Assembly: GCA_950295325.1 (NCBI GenBank)
Contig: OX485807.1
Location: 23,717,666 to 23,781,665, forward strand
Length of the DNA stretch: 64,000 nucleotides
Direction of reading: 5' to 3'
From: Polytrichum commune
Lineage: Eukaryota; Streptophyta; Polytrichopsida; Polytrichales; Polytrichaceae
Part shown: positions 36,510 through 47,800 of the stretch, piece by piece
How positions within the stretch are numbered: position 1 is the stretch's first letter
Layout of the letters: each line of letters begins with the position of its first letter
Notes under the pieces: generated by a model
Databases searched by the model: none
What the model saw: only the letters and a program-made list of their open reading frames with translations
What the model was told of the DNA's origin: nothing
Program-made: the position numbers and the translations under genes

Positions 36510-37891
36510 GGGGGCGATTGGGATTAATGTGGAAATTAAGGGGATGTGTAATAAGTAAATGATCAAGTACGAGTGGCAACGACAATGTGATAGGTGCTTT
36601 AAACTTCAAAGCAAAGATGTCTAATATGGTTACTTTCAGGCCCGGGGGGTAAACCCTTCAACACATGTGGAACCACACGTGAGTGTGCAGGAGGAAGTTT
36701 TATAGAGACAATATCAATGTACAAAATCTACTTAATTAGTCTATGCATATTGTGAGATGTACAAAGATCTGTATATGGGAGGGCTTACTATGCCTAGGAT
36801 AAAAATAATGTAGTAAGTACAATAGGGCATAAGGACCTTAACCCCCCGTATTAAAAAATGAAAACATGATGAATTTTTTTGTACATAATGAGATGTTGAA
36901 TAGGCATTCATCCATGGCATATGTAGAAGGAGGGAGGCCATTAGATTTAGGGCTAGAGAGGAAAGATGATCTTGATTGTTGTGATCGTGAACTACCTTGT
37001 GACCACAAAACTTTGTACTTCGATGATATACATATGGAAACAAATTTTTTTTGGGGCCCAAGAACTCTCGTATACTTTTCCTACCCTCTTTACATTAAGG
37101 ATTTTTAGTTATTTATTGCATATAAAGATCTCCACCTATGTATCCTCACTTCAAAATGTACATATGTTATTAAGTTTCAGCCATAAATCATTGTATATGG
37201 GGGTGTTTTGTAGGGGGTATTGAATGCAAACGTTCCTAGATTTTATTGAAGGGTGCACCCCCTGGGCTTTCAAGGAGGTTTGTGTGCAATAAATTCCTTG
37301 AATGAAATCTAGTAGTTTAGCAAATTTTATATGAATATGGTGCCATAAGAATGAGACCAAGATACCAAATGTCAAGCTATGTTTTGATGAATTTTCGAAT
37401 GGCATATACTTTATGCAAGCGACTTTAGTGTTTATGTCGGTGTGCACAAAGTGATTAGAGTTGAGTGGGTGTTGAGTAGTTAAGATGTGGTTCATGTGTT
37501 GGAGAAGCAAAGAGTGCGGGAGGTAGCAATTGCCACACATGAATTGCACACACTAGTGGAGGGCATGTGAAGAGCAAGTATAACAAGGGCAGACAAAAAG
37601 TTCATTAGCATACCATTTTGGGCCTTTTGGCTACGATCAAGTGAAACATTTGTTCTCACGAGTTTAATATCTGACACAAAGCTCATTGAGTCTCATGATA
37701 TCAATCTCATTCTTGGGGGAGTGGGTTCATATGCCGACTTTCTATCAACACGTACAATTGTTGTCGCAACCCTCGCTAGCGCCCCCTAACTTATCTTGAC
37801 CGCTTTGCAACTCTAGCAAGTGTCACGAGCGCTAACCTGCACATTCCACACATGTGCATGGTTGGCTCCTCATACCGCGGACCTCCAAACT

Positions 37892-39288
37892 CAGGCCATC
37901 GCCACCGTTCCCCCCAACGGCCACACCAACGGCAGGTGGCCGAGGCGGGTCCCAGTACAGCCGCCACCGCCCTCCCGGCAACCCTAAACCCACTGTCGGT
38001 CACGCCATCCCAGTTGCCTTGGAGGGCAGCTTGGTGTGCAATTTTTCCACCCTCCAAAACTTGATTTTTTCAGTCTGACACTGTTGGAGGTTTTGTCAAT
38101 GGCTGGTCGGAGGGAACAAGGTGGTGGAATGGGATCACCGGAAGGGGGGCCAGCAAAAGGTCCAATAAAAATGTATATTAAATATATAAGCAATATATTA
38201 AAGTAAAAGAACATGAAGTAAAAACATCATATATACAAATGTTAAGTATAACGTAACTCATAGTTATTTAATTTAATATTTTAAATGATTTCAATTACTA
38301 AATAATTGAACGCTATCATGGTAGTTTTTAAATAACCTCAAATTTAGCTTAAATTAAGAGAATAATAGAACGGCCAAACACCTATAGGTATGTGTTGGTT
38401 TTTATCATTGTCAAGATAAGAATGCTTTGCGTGCAATTTTATATAATATAATATAATATAATATAATGATGTGACTAATGTAACCAATACCCTACCGAGG
38501 TATTAGTCACATTAGTCACAACGTTATAAAATCTTGCACAACTCTCACACCGTGAGGCTTAACTTTGTTACAATTTTTGGTATAGTTGCCACATTAGAGA
38601 AGGTTCAATTGTGCAAATTTTTACGGTTATTTGATATTGTGACATATTGTAATGAATTTTTTATTTTTTACTTGCTTTAAATTGAATTTGAAATTGAGAA
38701 ATCGTTAAAATGGTCTAGTACATGTTGGAGTGTGTTGGTTTTGGTCATGGTAATGATAGGAATGTTTCACATGCAAATTCATATACAATACAATAAGATT
38801 AGAGATGATTGTATAATGATGTGACTAATGTGACTAATACCTTGCCGAGGTATTAGACACATTAGTCACAACATTATAGAATGTTGCACGACTCTCATAT
38901 CTCGAGGCCTAAAAATATGCTAAAGATGTTTTGAAATTTATGGCTAGCCAAGGTTCCCAGATTTTCGACACTCAGGTTTTGTTAGGAATGGGAAAAATCC
39001 ATGACAAACTCATGGGAATTGGTGTTGGACATTTAACATCACTAAAACAATGTGACATTAGAAGGGGCGGAGAGGAAGGTGTAGGGAAGGGGGTGGAGGA
39101 TGGTGGAAAGCACAAGGAAGGGGGCCTTGTCAGTGACCCCCCTCTGCAGTCCGCCACGTGTGCGGTTGGTGGGCCACTGCCCGGGCCCGCTGGCAAAGAG
39201 CACGGGAGCTGCCCCGGCACAGTGGCCAGCCCACGCCATCCAAACCCTCCCCCCGTTGGCGTTGGGGGGAATGGGTGGAGATGCCCTC
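37892..39288. mobile_element. Nested TIR-like insertion in the solo LTR, about 1.4 kb
   Basis: The left end CAGGCCATCGCCACCGTTCC and the complement of the right end GAGGGCATCTCCACCCATTC are similar inverted termini, both followed by CCCCAACG. GC-rich subterminal zones (37900-38040, 39060-39290) flank an AT-rich core. No transposase is recognised, so it is non-autonomous if real. No target duplication was identified. GC-rich frames at its ends are not convincing genes. Confidence 0.5.
38380..38920 (+). repeat. Direct duplication, each copy with a hairpin
   Basis: 38385-38575 and 38725-38915 are similar over about 190 bp. Each ends with a palindrome built from GTGACTAATGT and ACATTAGTCAC around ACCGAGGTATTAG (38468-38522 and 38818-38873). 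Confidence 0.75.
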
Positions 39289-40935
39289 ATGGCTTGGTAC
39301 CAACCCTCCTACGCATGCATTTGAGACTCTCCCTTTAATAGGTAGCCCGTAGCCAATTATTAGATGTGGACTTCCATCCATGGAAGTCCACTCTTGAGTT
39401 GATTATCGTGTTGCTAGAGCAACACTATAATAACCTGAAGCATAGTTACCAAGTATGCTTCGGGTGGGGTCGGTTGGCAATGCCACCTCATGCATATAAG
39501 TCTCTAGGACTTTGGGCAGGGCCCTTACCCCACCATCAAGAAACCTTTTCTCTCTCTCTTAAGAGTTGGGGCCAAGTAGACATTCTCCCTTAGCCGCTAG
39601 GGTTGGAAGCCCCTAGCAACTTCAAACCTCCATAACTTCGTCGTGTGATCTTTGCTTCTATTAAGAGACCACTTCATCGACATCTACTCTTTGCGTAGAT
39701 GTTGATAGACTCCTCACTTGCCCCGTTCAGGCAAGTATTGAGGAAGTCAAGGTTGTTCTAACCTCGCGAGTACCAGGCACCACTCCCATGACACTGCTGT
39801 CCCAGGGCGATGTCCCTAGGCAACGCCCCACTCAAATTGCCATATCTCCTAGCTCACACCTCTTATTGGGGAGTTCTTGAGCATTCTAGTATCCGGACGC
39901 TGTAAGTTACTCGGTGCTTATGGCCTTACCCTCGTGACTCCTAGTCTCCGTGGGTGGGAGGCGTCCTCAACGCTCGTGGCCCTCACCCACACTAGGATCA
40001 CTTGGGCCCTCTTACCTATGGCTCCACAAGTCCCGGGTGTCACTCCGGGGTCCCCCTAGTGCCCATGATGTTGCGGGCACTCCTCATGGAGAGGTGCGTG
40101 ACAAATGTCCCCTTTGGTTTTGCACTACCTCCTAGGCTGGCACAACCCTCCCCTTGCGGGGGCCCAAATGACCACAAATACAAACAAACACTTCTGAACT
40201 TAAGAGTCCATGATTAATGCAATCGTAGTTTGTTCTGATGGAGTTGTTTGAAACTTTATAACTTTATTCTTGGATGCATTCTAGGAGCTTGGCATGCGAC
40301 CTGTCTGCACACTCCTAAACAAATTATGGGTACATTTGCTTTCATAATGGAGTGACCTCAATTGTTCAATTTGCATTTGCATTTGCTTAGAAAACACAGT
40401 TCTCCATGAACAATGATGTGCAATGTTGTGAATGAAATGAAGGACACATGTCAATTCCAAGTGTAATCTGATGTTGAAGTGCAACATAAACATGATTATG
40501 TTTTTCTCATTCAATGATGATCTCTGAGGTTTCCTTTCATATGTACACCTTTCAACATCTTTACTAGCCATTGACCACATTAGCCATGAAACTAATTGTT
40601 GAGAGTATTTTGGGTGTCTTCAAACGCAATTTTTGTTGCAATCAAGTGACTGCTTGTTTGAACATCAAGATTCATGGAAGTCAATTTTGAAGTTTTCAAG
40701 ACTAAACGTCCTAATGTAAATGCACAGATTGTGGTCAAGCTGGTCATGCTCTCTCGGACTCGAGTTCTTCACCCAGATGCAAGTATTGCAAGTAATGAGC
40801 AGACTCCAACTAATTCCTCTTGAGCGCAGCGCTGCTGATCTTATTCTCAACATATATTGTAGGCAGCAAACATATAGTAGATTCGGCCAATAAGCCACAA
40901 ATTAAGTGATCATGGCATTGTTGGTGGCCTTGGAC

Positions 40936-41160
40936 CAATGATAGGGGAGAACTGACCGCTAGTTACAGATGAACGGGTCGAGTTTGAGAATTAGCTGGTT
41001 GAAGTTCAAGACTTCAGGAAAATTACCCATCATTTTAGAGGAATTTATGGAATATACCTCAAATTAATAAAGAAAAACCGAACATCATACCATGTAACCG
41101 GTTGGACTTGGAAACACTAGGATCTCAACCGATAATACACAGAAATCTCCCCGGACACTG
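40936..41160 (+). mobile_element. hAT-like MITE in the promoter-proximal part of U5 copy B
   Basis: A 225-bp member of the family with good termini: CAATGATAGGGGAGAACTG at the left and ATCTCCCCGGACACTG at the right. It lies about 20 bp upstream of the USE-like element of U5 copy B. Copies A and C lack it at this point. A target duplication is not visible. Confidence 0.8.
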
Positions 41161-41180
41161 CAGTGAAGGTATATGTCTTT

Positions 41181-41229
41181 GTCCCATACGCTTAGCGCTG
41201 AGGAATTTCACAAGCACCAAGATACATTA
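41181..41229 (+). promoter_or_regulatory. snRNA-type promoter of U5 copy B (good USE-like, poor TATA)
   Basis: GTCCCATACGCTTAG (41181-41195) is the closest match in the window to the plant USE RTCCCACATCG. The TATA position has only GATACATTAA (41221-41230), which is weak. Confidence 0.5.
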
Positions 41230-41252
41230 ACCCCTTGAGCTGCCACAGAAAT

Positions 41253-41372
41253 CACAGAGCCGGGTGCTCAGTACAGAGCGAACTATTTTTTCGCCTTTTA
41301 CTAAAGAATACCGTGCGCTGGGTACACCACGTACCGGCATACTCATCTTTTTGGATCGCCTCTTTATGGAGC
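41253..41372 (+). ncRNA. U5 snRNA-like gene, copy B
   Basis: Canonical loop I CGCCTTTTACTAAAG is intact. The stem ATTTTTT/AAAGAAT still pairs if one G-U wobble is allowed, and GCCGG/CCGGC closes the base. The second stem (CAGTAC opposite GCGCTG) is damaged relative to copy A. CATCTTTTTGG occupies the Sm-site position. It may be an expressed variant or a decaying copy. Confidence 0.65.
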
Positions 41373-41847
41373 CCATCCAGTTAAACTAAGTAGGATCATA
41401 CAGTAAGCAGGATAAGCCATTTGAATTCTCTTGTGCATTTGAAGTCTCATTTGGTACCTGGAACTTCCTCAAGGGAAGCTCCCAACAAAGACTTTAACAG
41501 GTTTAATTCTGCCAACAGATATTCAGATATTGTTCAAAGCTATCTCCCTGACCTTGTTGAAATCTCCATTAGCCTCCATGCGCTGAATTCTAGATTCTGA
41601 TCAACCCAAGTAGCAAAAATGTACACAAGAAAATCTACACAAGTGCAGGAGTACCTATCGCAATGGATATATGAACACTTCAGTCGATCGGATAATGTAG
41701 CGCATATAATTAGCACCACACACAATTGTTCTGAATAGTGTTGATTCAGAAACCCTTCAATTGGACGAGATTAAAGAATTCCCAAATACCAAGTGAAACC
41801 TGCAAATTCAGATACAATTTTGTGGTATGATCCTGCTCAGTTTTAAA

Positions 41848-41965
41848 TTGGGCGGAGCAGTCCAAAAAGATGGGCGTGTCAATAGATGTACCCAGCACAC
41901 GGTAGTAAAAGGCGAAAGAATAGTTGGCTGTGTGCTCAATACCCGACAGTGCGATCTATGCATTG
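41848..41965 (-). pseudogene. U5 snRNA-like pseudogene, copy D
   Basis: The minus strand reads CTTTCGCCTTTTACTACCGTG, so the 3' half of the loop I stem (AAAGAAT) is deleted. Flanking parts still align with the other copies (GTGTGCTGGGTACATCTA, CATCTTTTTGGAC). Loss of the stem makes it a pseudogene. Confidence 0.7.
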
Positions 41966-42661
41966 GCAAGTACATCAATATAGCTGCATACTTCTCAAGA
42001 TCCTGCTCATTAACGAGTGGGGCACTGGGAGATCCGAAAGGCTTGCTGGAGAGGAAGTAATTAGTGCTTGGAGCTTCTTGCCAAGATTAGCGCTGCCGCT
42101 TGCGCACATTGGTTGACAGAATGAGCATGCAGATCACCGTTGTTTGAGGAATTAAGGAAGAATGTATTTTAGAGGTGCCAGCTTAATACGCCTACAGGCA
42201 ACACTGCGTGCAGTCGGACAGTGTTGATAGCTGGATTCTTGTATGGATGAAGTGTTGTTATTCACTGTACTAGGATGCGATGACCTTCGTCAATGTGGTC
42301 CAGTCCAACGAACTTTGTAATGGAGAAGAACTCCTGAAGACACAAGTCTATCTCCGTTGGCCGATTTAAAGCTTTCATTTGAAAAGCAAGGTGTTTTAGG
42401 GTATTAAGCTATCCCGATGAGCTTAAAACAATGGTCTCACCATCCTAATTACTGTGCTTTACCTTACCTGACTCCAGAGAAGCAATGAGATATTGTAATA
42501 TTCAATCCTCTCGCACCCCGTGCACTAATCATGTAAATGAACGTAAGTGACCGAAGCTTTGCATTGGATAAAGTACTCTCCACCATATTCGGATGCTATA
42601 GCTTTCGTATTGAAACTTAAATAACACTCTACACTCTACACTCTACACTTGGATTTGAATT

Positions 42662-42784
42662 GTGTGGGCCCCGGGAAGGGACAATCCCCAAAAAAAGGGT
42701 ATGCCGGTAGATGTACCCAGCGCACGGTATTCTTTAGTAAAAGGCGAAAGAATAATTCGCTCTGTGCTCAGCGGCCGGCTCTGT
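42662..42784 (-). ncRNA. U5 snRNA gene, copy C (best candidate for function)
   Basis: The minus strand holds TTCTTTCGCCTTTTACTAAAGAATACCGTG in two abutting parts: the 7-bp stem ATTCTTT/AAAGAAT and the exact U5 loop I CGCCTTTTACT. The basal stem GCCGG/CCGGC is intact. It is followed by a T7 run between CCC and GGGG in the Sm-site position and a terminal hairpin TCCC-TTC-CCGGGG. The region from TTCTTTCGCC to ACCGTG differs from canonical plant and animal U5 only just 3' of the stem. Promoter elements are the best of the four copies. The Sm site lacks the usual AA before the U run, which is the main reservation. Confidence 0.72.
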
Positions 42785-42807
42785 AAATTCTATTGTAGCT
42801 CAAGGGG

Positions 42808-42857
42808 TTTATATAACAATCTGCTGCGGAAGTTATTCAACCCTAAGTATATGGGGC
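42808..42857 (-). promoter_or_regulatory. snRNA-type promoter of U5 copy C (USE-like plus TATATAAA)
   Basis: TATATAAA lies at 42815-42808 on the minus strand, about 25-30 nt before the estimated U5 start. A CCCCATATACTTAG block (42857-42843) aligned with copies A and B lies about 30 nt further upstream. In plants a USE-TATA gap of about three to four helical turns specifies Pol II snRNA genes such as U5, while a shorter gap specifies Pol III. Confidence 0.6.
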
Positions 42858-43830
42858 AGTGGGAACTTCAATCCCACCAACCATGCAATGACCATTTTTG
42901 TGTCTTGGCTTAATGCACACTACGTACCAATATATGTTGAGGGGATTATCGGCAATGTGCTCGAGAGGAATTACTTGGAGTCTGATCCATTACTTGCACT
43001 AGGTGAACTTGTTCTGAGATCGCATGAGGAGTACTTACAGTTTTGTGAAGATGAACATGATTCCGAGAGTGAGGGATCAGATTCACCACAACTGTGCACT
43101 TACATTAAGAACTTTTCACTTGGAACTTCAACCTTGAGTTCGATAGATGTTGATGTTCAAACAAGCATTCAGTTGAAATCAAAGATTTTTTTTTCTGAAG
43201 AGAAACACACTCAACAGATATTCAACAATTAGCTTCACGGTCAATATGTTGAATTTCTGGAGTTCTGATGAGTACATATGAGAGGGAACCTCCCATATCA
43301 TCACTGATTGAGACAACAATCGCCCATGTTTATGTTGCACTTCATACATAAGGGTGCACTTGGTATTGACATGTGCCCCTCCAGGTTCACCACCAATTCA
43401 CATCATCGTACATAGAAACTGTGTTTTCTATGTAGATGCAAAACAATCGAGGTCACTGCAAGCAAGGGAACCGCAAACGGTTTATGAATATGCAAATGGG
43501 CAAGCTGATCTTACACTTCACACGTCAAGCTTCTAGTTTGTGTATAATTCATTAAGCTCAAGAAGCCTATCCGCCTACAAAATAGTGTACTTGCCGATAG
43601 AAATTTATATATGCTTGAATTGCTGGAAAATTCAAGTTCAGATTCTGCAAACATTCCTACAACAGATTGCAATTATATTGTCAGAAATGTTTGTGTGCGA
43701 TTTTGTGGTTATTTTGGGCCCGCAAGGGGAGGGTTGCGCCAACTTAGGAGGTAGTGCAATACCATAACGATGCTCATGGGTACTGACAGCAAGCTGCCGG
43801 ATGAACCCACTCCCTTCAAATATTAAGATA

Positions 43831-44825
43831 ATATGAATAGCTACTACGCTTGATCTTAGCCTACAGGCGGACAAATGTATGCTCCTCCACTCTTCCAATG
43901 CCCTTGTTAAACATTTTCTTCGATCGCCCTTCACCAGTGTGTGAAATTCCTATGGGACAACCACTATCTCCAGCCCTCTTTGCTTCTCCAGCACATGAAC
44001 TACATCTTAAGTGCTCAACTGCTCCCGCTCCACACTGATCATTTTGTGCACACCTATGTAACCACTTAAGAAGATCACATATTTGGCATTGGACTCGTAC
44101 AAGATTTGCTAGACGACTGGATTTTCCTCTAGAAACTATTGCACATCAAGAGGGACCAAACCTTCCTGAAAGTAGTTGTATTAAGCTCGTCTACCTTAGT
44201 GCTCAAGATTTGGGGCCCTTCTCACATTACCACCTCAAACTTGATCATCTGCTTATGCATCCCCTTAATTTCAACATTGCTCCCAATCAGCTCCCATCCT
44301 CTCATGAACCCTTTCCTTAGCAATCTGTGTCTTGTATCTTCATGCAACAGATCAATATTGTGCTCAAGTCCACCATTGAGCACGTCTTTCATCTTTATTG
44401 AAAACAACCCATAATCCGTGTGATTGCATCATTTGTTGAACATACTAGGTCACCTTGCCAAAGCATCAGTTTATGATTTTTGAGACCTGCCTGGAGATAG
44501 CCAATATCACGATTTTGACTCCCACCGGATCTCAGATAACCAATATAGAAGCCAAAGTCTTCACCATGGAAACCGTACGTCATGAGTAAAGACGAAAATG
44601 AAATTTCTGGAATTTCCTAACAGCCAGTGAGAAAGAGGACCTGCTTCTGGTACATAATATGTTAAAGCCAAGTCTCTTTAGATGTGCCTAATGACATGGC
44701 CCTACACTGTATTGTACAACTATAGCTAAAAAAGTATCCACGCTATGCTAATAAGGTGGTATTTGTGTAACTTCTGTTCTAACATCAAACGATCTGTAAG
44801 GTATAAGGCTCTCCAGATACTATTT
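43831..44825. other. Intergenic between copy C and the ABC1K gene end
   Basis: No gene is supported. The part next to 44825 would hold the ABC1K 3' UTR on the minus strand. Confidence 0.35.
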
Positions 44826-47800
44826 TCAATAAAGAGGACGCCGCCGCTGGCTGAAAGGATCGCCTCCAAATTGGGTTCGGTTACCAAGTGTAATACGGTC
44901 ATCCTCCAAAACATTCAGGGTTGGTGCCAGCAACTTTGTGTAGCGGTCAAAGTACAGCAGTTGCTTCAGTAATAATCCAAATTCACGAGGAAACTTCAGT
45001 CCATATGCCTCACTAACTCGAATCTGCACCCAAGGGAAGTCTCAACAATGTCAGTCTACTTCACAAACTGAACTCATTGAGTGGAATATCCTCCTCAAAG
45101 ACTCTTGCAAAATCTGTGGCTGTCTACTGTACATCCTTTTACTTGAAGGACGGACACACACAGGAGTGATGAGTGTCTGCTTGTCGTCGTTTCTCTCAGT
45201 CTTGATAGATAAAATGCCCCACCATAAAAATAACGTGTATCACAATGGGAAGCCTGAATTTTCCTCCCAAACTGTCAAATGACCTAAAGAGTCTTCCTTT
45301 CATGACTTTTGTTGAAAAACGTTTGCTATTAAGATGCAAAGACAAAGCAGTGTATAATAAAAAATTGCACTTAAGGTGCATAACTCAAATGAAAGAAAGT
45401 ACCCCTAGTCTTGTGACTGCCAACCAATCACAAAGTAGTGGACTCATCACATCATCCTTTGCCAAGAGACAGAAACTAAAAAAGAAATGTCTATCAAAAC
45501 ATTTCCATCAACAAAGTGTGAAAATTATTATTTCCTGTATAAGTAGCTATTGGTGGCTCCCAAGTTATATATCTAAATAATCAGTTCACCTCTGAACATA
45601 TCAGATATCGTTGAATGGAAATAACAAATGGCTGAAACAAAGACAGAGAATTCAATATTCATACCACATCCAATAGGAGGGTATTCACTTGTTGCTCGTC
45701 AACCGCCAATGATGCAGCTACAGTGGCACCTTGTGGCCCTCCCGCAGTTGAGATGACTACATTTGTATCCAAGTCCTAAAGGCAAAACAAGCTCCAACAG
45801 TTGAAATGCACCAACAGAAGAGGAATAAACAAGGATAGGCATAAAAGCTCCATCCGACCTTCTCAAGGAAAACAGACTTCTATCTGCTTGGTACTCTTGG
45901 CTACTATATGTTTCTTTGTATATTAATTTGGAACATTCACCATCAATCCAATGGCTTGAGTGGTTGGAACTCATCTCCACCTTGCAAGTGGTGTGGGTTT
46001 AATTCTCCACTAACCCATGGTAGTGTTATCTGCTATGGTCCACCCAAATTATTGTTGGGGTCACTGGGTCAACTGGTCATCTTAAAAATTGTGGGTATCA
46101 AAGGGCTCGGGGAGTCTAGCGGGGGAAGCACAATAGGGATCAAGTCGCCCTGGCTACAACCGTTATAAAGAGTTCACCTCTTAATTGAGGCAATAGTCTG
46201 CGGGCAACAACCCTCTATAATTCATGCTAGTGTTTGCAATTCATGCTTGGAGGTAGTGTGGAGGTTTGAACGAAGAACAGTCTATATCAGTTTATTGAGG
46301 GTCAGAATCATTTTGGTGTGCCAGGAGGTGCTAAAATGAGTTTGGCCGCCAATAAACCAAAATAGGTTGCTCTTCTTTCAAATTCAAAAACTACCTCCGA
46401 GCATGGACCACAAGTGAAAGCAGTTATTGATATGATATGCAAAACAACCAATGAAAAATCATAGGACCAAATCCCAACGAAAAGTCCCATTGAGTTGAAG
46501 GATGACTCTATTGTTTTGGAATATTCATGAAGAAATGTACCTGAAAAGCAGTGAAAATTTTCTCAAGGTCCCTTGCGAAGCTGACTGTGTCAACCGCAGA
46601 GTCAGCTGCACCCATCTGTACCAAAGCTGCTGCCATTGCCGAGTATTGGCCACTTCCCACAGATGTTAAAAATGTCTCCACTGCCACCCACGTGGCTGGT
46701 GATATCCTTCCCACTATGCCTGCATGTCAATGACAGCCCAGGCAACCCATCAACAGAATGAAGAGTGCACCGTATTAGGAAAATTACATGTCACTCACGT
46801 CATCAAACACCACCTCCAAACGTATTTCAATCCTGAAAATCACAAACGTAAATTCGATCGTACACTTCCAAATGACTTGACTTATACGCACATTGCTCAG
46901 TCTGTTGCAGCATGTGCAATACAGAGGCTGGTTTCCAGCACAATGATAAATCACTATCAAACAAGCTCTACGCAATTAAATTTTAGTAGGCAACATAATA
47001 CTTGAAATTCTAGGATTGGGTAGCAATGGAATATGATATATACTCACCAAAGTCAATGAATCCCACACGACCATCTCTGAGCACCAACAAGTTGCCAGCA
47101 TGTACATCAGCATGGAATGTCTCACAAGCCAACAGGCTCCCAAACCTGAAAATAAATAAAATCCTGTCATGATCCTAAGCAATGCTGAAATGTTGCAGGA
47201 GTATGTGTGACATAAATCTGTAGAGAGTACAAGCTGAAATTCGTATAAGATTTGAAGTGGAGAAAGTCAGTGGTGGGTACAACAGAGATAAGCAGAAAAA
47301 AGCAAAAGAAACAAAGAATGAACAGAGAGACAAGACAACAGATGATTACAGAAAGCTTAAAAGTGCTAAAAACTTAAGAACTCTCACCTGGTAAGAACTA
47401 ATGTACAAGGGAATAATATATTGTTGTGACTAATCCCTTCACTTTCCAACTGACTTCATATTAACATGGTATTAGAGATATGAATAATAATCCCCTAAGC
47501 TTTAGAAGCCCACCAACAAAACCCCAACATCTCTTCAACTTCCTGCAATACCCAAAATGGCTCCTAGTGTGACGTGGGGTCTTTGGGTCTAGAAATTGGA
47601 AGTACAAATGCTAGAGTATGTAGGACCCCTTTCTTAGCAAACCTAAAAACTAAAATAATCTTATCTTAAAGCTCACAAGCATAGGGGTCTCACACCATTT
47701 TCCTCGCTCTATATAGGGCACTTGGTCAGCAAATTTATGGTGATATAGGTGTAAATGCTCACAATCCAGCCTCAAAGACAAGACCTTGTTCAACTAATGT

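Larger units (their letters stand above)
37762..40103 (-). mobile_element. Reverse solo LTR of the same family, with a nested insertion
   Basis: On the plus strand it starts TGTCGCAACC and ends GTGACA, the inverted counterpart of the LTR at 29078-30074. The flanks ATTGT (37757-37761) and AATGT (40104-40108) are a 5-bp target duplication with one mismatch. 37762-37890 and 39290-40103 together make about one LTR length; the part between has no LTR similarity and is a nested element. It sits between two blocks that are contiguous in copy A near 30690, which shows the pre-insertion state. Confidence 0.82.
36510..41800 (+). repeat. Segmental duplication copy B, carrying a U5 snRNA-like gene
   Basis: Same block order as copy A (36515-36610, 37460-37735, 40113-40560, 40700-41370, 41550-41660) but interrupted by different insertions: a reverse solo LTR at 37762-40103 and a hAT-like MITE at 40936-41160. 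The segment 36660-37460 has no obvious counterpart in A. Short frames in it (for example 37151-37549 minus, 132 codons) show no protein family. Confidence 0.7.
42100..43830 (-). repeat. Segmental duplication copy C, inverted
   Basis: Reading the minus strand from 43830 down, the blocks match copies A and B. 43830-43600 matches 30640-30850; 43520-43370 matches 30950-31130; 43340-42840 matches 40440-40930 and 34480-34870; then U5 copy C; and 42660-42100 matches 35050-35640. It carries no solo LTR, Ty3 fragment or 226-bp MITE. The plus-strand frame 42888-43232 (114 codons, with acidic EDEHDSESEGSDS) lies wholly antisense within this unit and has no known domain. Confidence 0.7.

Noticed and set aside
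37852-39381. GC-rich overlapping frames as genes or a CpG island
   Set aside because: Frames open on both strands because of GC-rich ends of the nested insertion. No domain is seen, and sequence on either side belongs to an LTR.
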